A DNA stretch of 19,554 bases, taken from positions 1 to 19,554 of the forward strand of contig CAZLHQ010000049.1 in the NCBI GenBank assembly GCA_964559355.1, read 5' to 3'. The translations under genes and the position numbers were made by a program. The notes under the pieces were generated by a model that was not told the DNA's origin, did not search any database, and worked only from the letters and a program-made list of their open reading frames with translations. Below, in pieces: positions 14,564 through 19,554 of the stretch. Source of the DNA: JAEUMD01 sp964559355. Lineage in GTDB: Bacteria; Pseudomonadota; Alphaproteobacteria; Rhizobiales; Hyphomicrobiaceae. Numbering within the stretch: the stretch's first letter is position 1; every line of letters begins with the position of its first letter.

Positions 14564-17161
14564 TCACGTCAACGGCTCTACGCCCCAGATCATTTCGGCA
14601 TACTCCTTCACGGCGCGATCCGACGAGAAGCGGCCCATGCCGGCGACGTTCAGCACGGCTTTTCGAGCCCAGGCCTCCTTGTCGAGATAGAGCCGGCACA
14701 CACGCTCGTGCGCGGCCATGTAGGAATCATAGTCGGCCAGCAGCATGTAGTGATCGCCGCCGTCGAACAGCGAATGGAAAATCGCAGCATAGCGGCCGGG
14801 ATCGCCGGGCGAGAAGTAACCCGTTCCGATCATGTCGAGCGCCTGATGCAACTCGGGATTGGTGCGATAGTGCATGCGCGGGTCATAGCCCTTTGCCTTG
14901 GCTTCGACCACCTCGTCAGCCCTGAGGCCGAATATGAAGATGTTGTCCTCGCCCACCGACTGGGCGATCTCGATGTTGGCGCCGTCCCACGTTCCGATCG
15001 TCAGCGCGCCGTTCATGGCAAACTTCATGTTGCCGGTGCCGGAGGCCTCGGTGCCGGCAGTGGAGATCTGCTCGGATAGATCGGTTCCGGGAATGATGAT
15101 TTCAGCGAGCGTGCCGGAATAATCGGGCAGGAAGACAACCTTCAGCATTTCTCCAACTGCCGGGTCGGCGTTGACGACACGTGCGACATCGTGAATGAGG
15201 CGGATGATGAGCTTCGCCATGTAGTAGCCGGGCGCGGCCTTGCCGGAAAGAATGACGACGCGCGGTGTCTGCGGAATATGCCCTTCGCGAATCCGGTTGT
15301 AGCGCGTGATCACATGCAGCACGTTGAGAAGTTGGCGCTTGTATTCGTGGATGCGCTTGATCTGGGAGTCAAACAGAGCCTCATGCGGCACGACGATGCC
15401 GAGCTTGTCCTTGATGAAGCCGGCGAGCCTGGCCTTGTTGGCCTCCTTGACGGACCGGAACCGCTGGCGGAACTCGGCGTCGTTGGCCAGCGGCGCGAGC
15501 CCCGCAAGCTGCGACAGGTCGGTCGGCCAGCCGTCGCCGATGTGCTCCGTGATGAGCTTGGCAAGTCCGGGATTGCTTTGTAAGAGCCAGCGACGGGGCG
15601 TCACGCCGTTGGTGATATTTACGAACTTGCCGGGATAGAGCCGGTCGAAGTCGGGAAACATGTTGGTGCGCAGCAGGTCGGAGTGCAACTTGGCGACGCC
15701 GTTGACCTTGGTGCTGGCGATGATGGCAAGGTGCGCCATTCGGATCGACTGATCGTGATCTTCCACAAGGCTCAGCGTGTAGGTCTTGCCGGGATTGTTG
15801 GGCGCGAACGAGCGCACCTTCTCCAGGAAGCGCACGTTGAGGTCGAAGATGATCTCGAGGTGGCGTGGCAGCACTGCCCGCAGCATGCTGATCGGCCAGC
15901 GTTCCAGCGCCTCGGGCAGCAGCGTGTGGTTGGTATAGGCAAATGTTCGTGAGGTGATGTCGAAGGCGCGCTCGAACTCGAGCCCGTGGACATCTACCAG
16001 GAGCCGCATCAACTCGGCGACGCCAATTGCGGGATGCGTGTCGTTGAGCTGGATCACCACCTTGTCAGGCAACGCGTCGAGCGACGTGTTGGTGCGGAAA
16101 AAGCGCGTGAGAATGTCCTGGATCGAGGCGCTGACGAAGAAATACTCTTGCTTAAGCCGCAGCTCGCGTCCTTCGTGCGTGGAATCGTCGGGATAGAGAA
16201 TCTTTGAAAGCGTCTCCGAGGTGATCTTCTCTTCGGTCGACTTGATGTAATTGCCACGGTTGAAGTAGCCGAGATCGAAGTCGCCGGTCGCGCGCGCGGT
16301 CCACAGACGAAGATTTGTCACCGTGCCGTTGCGATAGCCGGCGATGGGAAAATCGTAGGAGGTGGCCAGCACGCTCTGTGCTGGAGTCCATTGGCAAACG
16401 CGCCGCCCATCGGCCTCGATGGTGCAATGGCAGGTGCCGCCGAATGGCACCTCGTAGACCACATCGGGACGGCGGAACTCCCAGGGATTGCCTTCTTTCA
16501 GCCAGTTGTCGGGATGCTCGATCTGGGCGCCGCCCTCGATTGCCTGGCTGAACAGGCCGAATTCGTACCGAAGTCCGTAACCGCCGCCGGGCAGGCCGAG
16601 CGTCGCCATCGATTCCAGGAAGCAGGCGGCGAGCCGCCCCAGGCCGCCGTTTCCAAGGCCCGGATCATGTTCCAGATCGGCAATCACATCATAGTCCTGA
16701 CCGAACTCGTCCAGCGCCTGGCGCGTAAAGTCCAGCATGTCGAGATCGAGCAGGTTCTTGGTCAGGCTGCGGCCGACGAGGTATTCCATCGAGAGATAGT
16801 AGACGCGCTTGACGTTCTTTCCGTAGCGTTGGCGCGTGGTGTTGATGTAGCGCTCCGAGAGTGCGCCCCGCACCATGAATGCCATGGCGTAAAACCAGTC
16901 GCGCGGCGTGGCGTAGGCCGGGTCCTTGCCGACGGCGTGAACGAGATAGTTGACGAGGGCACGCTTGACGGCGTCGGCATCATTGAGCTCGATGAGGTAG
17001 CTCGAAACCGCCTTGGGATCGAGTAGCGCGGGCAGAGGTTTATTCAGCATTACAGGTTCCTTCCAACCGGGCTGCGGACCGGTTGTTGTCTTGCCATCGG
17101 CGTTGCGCGCTTCACTCCCGGTGAGCTTACGCAGCGCCTTGTGCCATACGGTATCGGTCAC
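14564..17161 (-). CDS. glgP: Glycogen phosphorylase
   Basis: The enzyme removes glucose from glycogen ends as glucose-1-phosphate using pyridoxal phosphate. Family motifs are clear: KRVYYLSMEYLVGRSL, GLGNGGLGRLAACFLESMATL, QLNDTHPAI, NITNGVTPRRWL, QIKRIHEYKRQLLN, and PLP-binding Lys713 in EASGTGNMKFAMNG. Two starts are possible. The GTG at 17161 overlaps the glgA stop (GTGA) and gives 865 residues. An ATG at 17050 follows a strong GGAAGG site and begins MLNKPLPALLD, giving 828 residues, nearer the usual family size. The 37-residue difference is polar and carries no recognised motif. The gene is transcribed after glgA. It ends 46 bp from the convergent atpG-like gene, and no obvious hairpin terminator is seen between them. 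Confidence 0.96.
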   Translation of the reverse strand: MTDTVWHKALRKLTGSEARNADGKTTTGPQPGWKEPVMLNKPLPALLDPKAVSSYLIELNDADAVKRALVNYLVHAVGKDPAYATPRDWFYAMAFMVRGALSERYINTTRQRYGKNVKRVYYLSMEYLVGRSLTKNLLDLDMLDFTRQALDEFGQDYDVIADLEHDPGLGNGGLGRLAACFLESMATLGLPGGGYGLRYEFGLFSQAIEGGAQIEHPDNWLKEGNPWEFRRPDVVYEVPFGGTCHCTIEADGRRVCQWTPAQSVLATSYDFPIAGYRNGTVTNLRLWTARATGDFDLGYFNRGNYIKSTEEKITSETLSKILYPDDSTHEGRELRLKQEYFFVSASIQDILTRFFRTNTSLDALPDKVVIQLNDTHPAIGVAELMRLLVDVHGLEFERAFDITSRTFAYTNHTLLPEALERWPISMLRAVLPRHLEIIFDLNVRFLEKVRSFAPNNPGKTYTLSLVEDHDQSIRMAHLAIIASTKVNGVAKLHSDLLRTNMFPDFDRLYPGKFVNITNGVTPRRWLLQSNPGLAKLITEHIGDGWPTDLSQLAGLAPLANDAEFRQRFRSVKEANKARLAGFIKDKLGIVVPHEALFDSQIKRIHEYKRQLLNVLHVITRYNRIREGHIPQTPRVVILSGKAAPGYYMAKLIIRLIHDVARVVNADPAVGEMLKVVFLPDYSGTLAEIIIPGTDLSEQISTAGTEASGTGNMKFAMNGALTIGTWDGANIEIAQSVGEDNIFIFGLRADEVVEAKAKGYDPRMHYRTNPELHQALDMIGTGYFSPGDPGRYAAIFHSLFDGGDHYMLLADYDSYMAAHERVCRLYLDKEAWARKAVLNVAGMGRFSSDRAVKEYAEMIWGVEPLT
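17059..17064 (-). promoter_or_regulatory. Internal ribosome binding site suggesting a second glgP start at 17050
   Basis: On the minus strand GGAAGG stands 8 bp before the ATG at 17050. It is a better Shine-Dalgarno match than anything before the overlapping GTG at 17161, so the ATG may be the true or an additional start of glgP. Confidence 0.6.
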
Positions 17162-18645
17162 GCAGCCTCCCCACGCATCTTGTCGTCGCCGGCCTCGCCA
17201 TGTGGAGCCAGGACCTTATAGATCCACGCGAAGTCCTCGGCGGCCCGCGCCCAGCTGAAATCCTGCTGCATCGCTGCTCGTTGGGCAAGGCGCCAGGACG
17301 GTTTGTCCGCGAACAAATCCATTCCGCGCGCGGCAGCTTCAGCCAATGCGTCGGGCTCGGGCGCGTCGAACAGGAAGCCGGTTCCCGTAACAGTGCCGTT
17401 CGCCAGGATGCGCACCTCGTCAACGGTATCGGCGAGGCCGCCGGTGCGGCGCACAATCGGCAGTGTGCCATAGCGCATGGCATACATTTGCGTCAGGCCA
17501 CACGGCTCGAACCGTGACGGCATCAAGAACAGATCGGCGCCGGCAATGAAGCGATGCGCGAGCAACTCGCTGTAGCCGATGCGGGTGGCCACGCGGCCTG
17601 GTGCAAATGGCAGGCTGGTGAGCGTGCGCTCCCATTCAGCTTCCCCCGCACCCAGTATGGCGACTTGCGCGCCGTGCGCGAGGAGGCGGGGCAATGCATC
17701 CACCACCAGATCGATACCCTTCTGCTCCGTCAGTCGCGTCACCATCGCCAGCAGCGGGGCGTCGGCATCGGTTGCGAGCCCAAGCTCGCTCTGCAGCATG
17801 GCCTTGCAGCGCGCCTTGCCCGCAAGATCGCTGGCCGAGTAGGGCGCGGAGATAAGGGTGTCGGTTTGCGGGCCCCAGGCCGCGTAGTCGACCCCGTTGA
17901 GCACTCCGGTGAGATCGCGGCGGCGCGCGTAGAGCAGTCCTTCCATGCCATAGCCGAACTCGGCCAGTTTGATCTCCTCGGCATAGGTGGGGCTGACCGT
18001 CGTGATGCGATCGGCAAAGGCGAGCCCTGCCTTCAGCATCGAGAGCTGGCCGTGAAACTCCATGCCCTCCATCGAAAAAGCGATGCGGGGCAGCTCAAGC
18101 TCGGCCAATACGCTTTCGGGAAACAGGCCCTGGTAGCGCATGTTGTGGATGGTGAAGACGGAGCGCGTGTTGGGGGCGCCGGCAAACCGCAGATAGGCCG
18201 GCGCAAGGCCGGTTTGCCAGTCGTTGGCATGCAGGATATCGGCGCGCCAGGGCACACCCGCCGAACCGGCGGCAATCACGGCCGCGGCATGCGAGAGCAC
18301 ACCGAAGCGTAAGTGATTGTCTGGCCAATCGGCGCCGTTGTCATCGGTATAGGGGCCGCCGGCGCGCGCGTAGAGCGCGGGGCAATCGACGAGGTAGAGC
18401 GGCAAGCCAGTGGTGGGCATGCGGGCAGCAAACAAGCGCACGAGGTGTCCGCCAAGGGTTTCGCCGAGCGTTGCGGTGTAGGTGACGTCCTTGGCGGTGT
18501 CGAACACTTGAGGGTAAGCCGGCATGATCAGCCGCGCATCGATCCCGCGGGCAGCAAGCGCGACTGGAAGGGCGGCCGCCACATCGGCGAGACCGCCTGT
18601 CTTGATGAGTGGATATGCCTCGGACGCCGCGAATAGAATCCTCAA
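17158..18645 (-). CDS. glgA: Glycogen synthase (GT5, ADP-glucose type)
   Basis: This 495-residue enzyme extends alpha-1,4-glucan from ADP-glucose. Motifs are KTGGLADV (15-22, sugar-nucleotide loop), HANDWQT (139-145), TIHNMRYQG, VLNGVDY (248-254), and MPSRFEPCGLTQMYAMRYGT with catalytic Glu380. Length is close to the usual 475-490. The start is a TTG at 18645, chosen because RILFAASEAYPLIKTGG aligns with family N-termini and a GGAG lies 9 bp upstream; no ATG is suitably placed. Its stop overlaps the GTG of glgP. The usual partner glgC for ADP-glucose supply is not in the window. The gene is divergent from the phosphofructokinase. Confidence 0.96.
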   Translation of the reverse strand: MRILFAASEAYPLIKTGGLADVAAALPVALAARGIDARLIMPAYPQVFDTAKDVTYTATLGETLGGHLVRLFAARMPTTGLPLYLVDCPALYARAGGPYTDDNGADWPDNHLRFGVLSHAAAVIAAGSAGVPWRADILHANDWQTGLAPAYLRFAGAPNTRSVFTIHNMRYQGLFPESVLAELELPRIAFSMEGMEFHGQLSMLKAGLAFADRITTVSPTYAEEIKLAEFGYGMEGLLYARRRDLTGVLNGVDYAAWGPQTDTLISAPYSASDLAGKARCKAMLQSELGLATDADAPLLAMVTRLTEQKGIDLVVDALPRLLAHGAQVAILGAGEAEWERTLTSLPFAPGRVATRIGYSELLAHRFIAGADLFLMPSRFEPCGLTQMYAMRYGTLPIVRRTGGLADTVDEVRILANGTVTGTGFLFDAPEPDALAEAAARGMDLFADKPSWRLAQRAAMQQDFSWARAAEDFAWIYKVLAPHGEAGDDKMRGEAA

Positions 18646-18733
18646 TAGACTACGCTCCCGCGACGATCTGCCAAACCCATCATGGGATGCGCCAACGGCG
18701 GCGCGCTGTCAATGCGGCGGCGCAGCGAACGGG

Positions 18734-18751
18734 CACCTTGACGACAAGGTG
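18734..18751. promoter_or_regulatory. 18-bp perfect palindrome with an adjacent half-site, possible operator
   Basis: CACCTTG-ACGA-CAAGGTG is a 7-bp perfect inverted repeat with a 4-bp centre. AAGGTGT at its right arm (18746-18752) recurs at 18756-18762, exactly 10 bp on, one helical turn. No T-run follows, so a terminator is unlikely. Its place between glgA and the phosphofructokinase suits a shared operator, but no regulator is assigned. Confidence 0.4.
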
Positions 18752-19065
18752 TCAGAAGGTGTGCTGAGGCGATAGGCAGGGCCGGTGCCAAAGTTGTGGG
18801 CAGCACGCTGGCTGAGGCGGCGCAGGACGCGCTGCGTGTATGCCAGCACGACTGCCGCTGTCACGTTGTCAGTCTGCGTGCCGCCCCGCGCCGAAGGGCC
18901 GCGGCAGGTGTGCTTTCCACCCTGGTGCGGCGATGCTATCGAACCCGCGTCATGATTGGTTTGGGCCGGGCGCAGTCGGCCTGGTTGTCAATTGCTGTGC
19001 AAGCTCGTCATGGCCTGCCTGCGGCACCGGGCACGCAGCCGGGCGGTCAATCGAAAAATGCCCTT

Positions 19066-19072
19066 GGGAGGA
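19066..19072 (+). promoter_or_regulatory. Ribosome binding site of the phosphofructokinase
   Basis: GGGAGGA lies 9 bp before ATG 19082. This decides against the out-of-frame ATG at 19074, which sits only 1 bp after the site. Confidence 0.75.
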
Positions 19073-19081
19073 TATGCGACG

Positions 19082-19554
19082 ATGGCGAAGAACGCATTTT
19101 ATGCGCAATCGGGCGGCGTCACCGCGGTCATCAATGCGTCGGCATGCGGCGTCATCGAGACAGCACGCAAGCACACCGACAAGATCGGCAAGGTCTACGC
19201 CGGCCGCAACGGCATCATCGGCGCGCTGACCGAGGATTTGATCGACACGACGGCGGAGAGCGATGCGGACATTGCCGCCCTGCGCCACACGCCGTCGGGC
19301 GCATTCGGCTCTTGCCGGTTCAAGCTCAAGGACCTGGAGAAGAGCAAGCGCGAATATGATCGGCTGATCGAAATCTTCAAGGCGCACGATATCGGCTACT
19401 TCTTCTACAACGGCGGCGGCGACTCCGCCGACACCTGCTACAAGGTTTCGCAACTTTCCGAGAAGATGGGCTATCCGGTTCAGGCCATCCATGTGCCCAA
19501 GACCGTCGACAACGATCTGCCGATCACCGACACCTGCCCCGGCTTCGGCTCGGT
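19082..19554 (+). CDS. 6-phosphofructokinase, probable PPi-dependent type (C-terminus beyond window)
   Basis: The first 157 residues are visible. The start MAKNAFYAQSGGVTAVINAS and the GRNGIIGAL loop are typical of the PfkA superfamily. Lys140 in PKTVDND replaces the Gly seen in ATP enzymes (PGTIDND). Asp114 in NGGGDSADT stands at the position of E. coli Gly104. Both are the accepted marks of PPi use. The motif is GGGDS rather than the standard PPi form GGDDS, so the preceding conserved Asp is Gly. From memory this close pattern occurs in reversible PPi-PFKs of methanotrophs and related proteobacteria; not checked. The catalytic Asp of TVDND (143 or 145) is present. PPi use would let the enzyme run both ways and fits the PPDK in the same locus. 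Confidence 0.9.
   Translation, partial: MAKNAFYAQSGGVTAVINASACGVIETARKHTDKIGKVYAGRNGIIGALTEDLIDTTAESDADIAALRHTPSGAFGSCRFKLKDLEKSKREYDRLIEIFKAHDIGYFFYNGGGDSADTCYKVSQLSEKMGYPVQAIHVPKTVDNDLPITDTCPGFGS

Larger units (their letters stand above)
18646..19081. other. Divergent intergenic region between glgA and the phosphofructokinase
   Basis: This 436-bp gap has no convincing gene. The open frame across 18796-19359 is out of frame with, and overlaps, the phosphofructokinase, and it resembles no family I know. The region should hold two divergent promoters. I can point only to the palindrome at 18734-18751 with an adjacent half-site and to the ribosome binding site at 19066-19072. I could not identify -35/-10 boxes with confidence. 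Confidence 0.6.

Noticed and set aside
18734..18751. Palindrome as an intrinsic terminator
   Set aside because: No T-run follows on either side, and it lies upstream of both flanking genes, not downstream.
18796..19359. 187-residue plus-strand open frame in the glgA-PFK gap
   Set aside because: It overlaps the phosphofructokinase in another frame and resembles no known family; the PFK has the ribosome binding site and motifs.

Overview
The window is GC-rich, almost fully coding bacterial DNA with no mobile elements, RNA genes or CRISPR. Protein character (an alphaproteobacterial-style F1 gamma subunit, a PPi-type phosphofructokinase of a proteobacterial clade, long GC-rich antisense open frames) suggests a proteobacterium, most likely an alphaproteobacterium. 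This placement is an inference from remembered family sequences, not a search.

Layout. Positions 1-6014 are minus-strand glycogen genes. glgB (branching enzyme) is followed after 8 bp by a very long open frame that encodes a complete GlgX debranching enzyme and, in the same frame with no stop, a MalQ 4-alpha-glucanotransferase running off the left edge. A divergent intergenic region (about 6015-6265) carries a triple 15-bp tandem repeat and an FNR/FixK-like palindrome. Positions 6266-14517 are a plus-strand run of six tightly spaced genes: pyruvate:acceptor oxidoreductase gamma, alpha and beta subunits, a GltD-like FAD/NAD(P) protein with a C-terminal double [4Fe-4S] ferredoxin domain, pyruvate phosphate dikinase, and a full-length F1-ATPase gamma subunit with no other ATP synthase gene beside it. 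Positions 14564-18645 are minus-strand glgP and glgA, overlapping by 4 bp (order of transcription glgA then glgP). After a 436-bp divergent gap, a PPi-type 6-phosphofructokinase starts on the plus strand and runs off the right edge.

How it fits together (inference). The genes cover glycogen synthesis (GlgA, GlgB), glycogen breakdown (GlgP, GlgX-MalQ), a PPi-type PFK, conversion of PEP to pyruvate by PPDK (yielding ATP from AMP and PPi), and oxidative decarboxylation of pyruvate to acetyl-CoA by a POR whose electron partner looks like a built-in NAD(P)-linked flavoprotein rather than a small ferredoxin subunit. This resembles an energy-saving, low-oxygen route from glycogen to acetyl-CoA in which pyrophosphate is an energy currency, possibly reversible. 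The most unexpected elements are the lone atpG-like gene translationally adjacent to ppdK, the GlgX-MalQ fusion, and the GltD-ferredoxin partner of POR. glgC (ADP-glucose pyrophosphorylase) and a separate POR delta subunit are not in the window.
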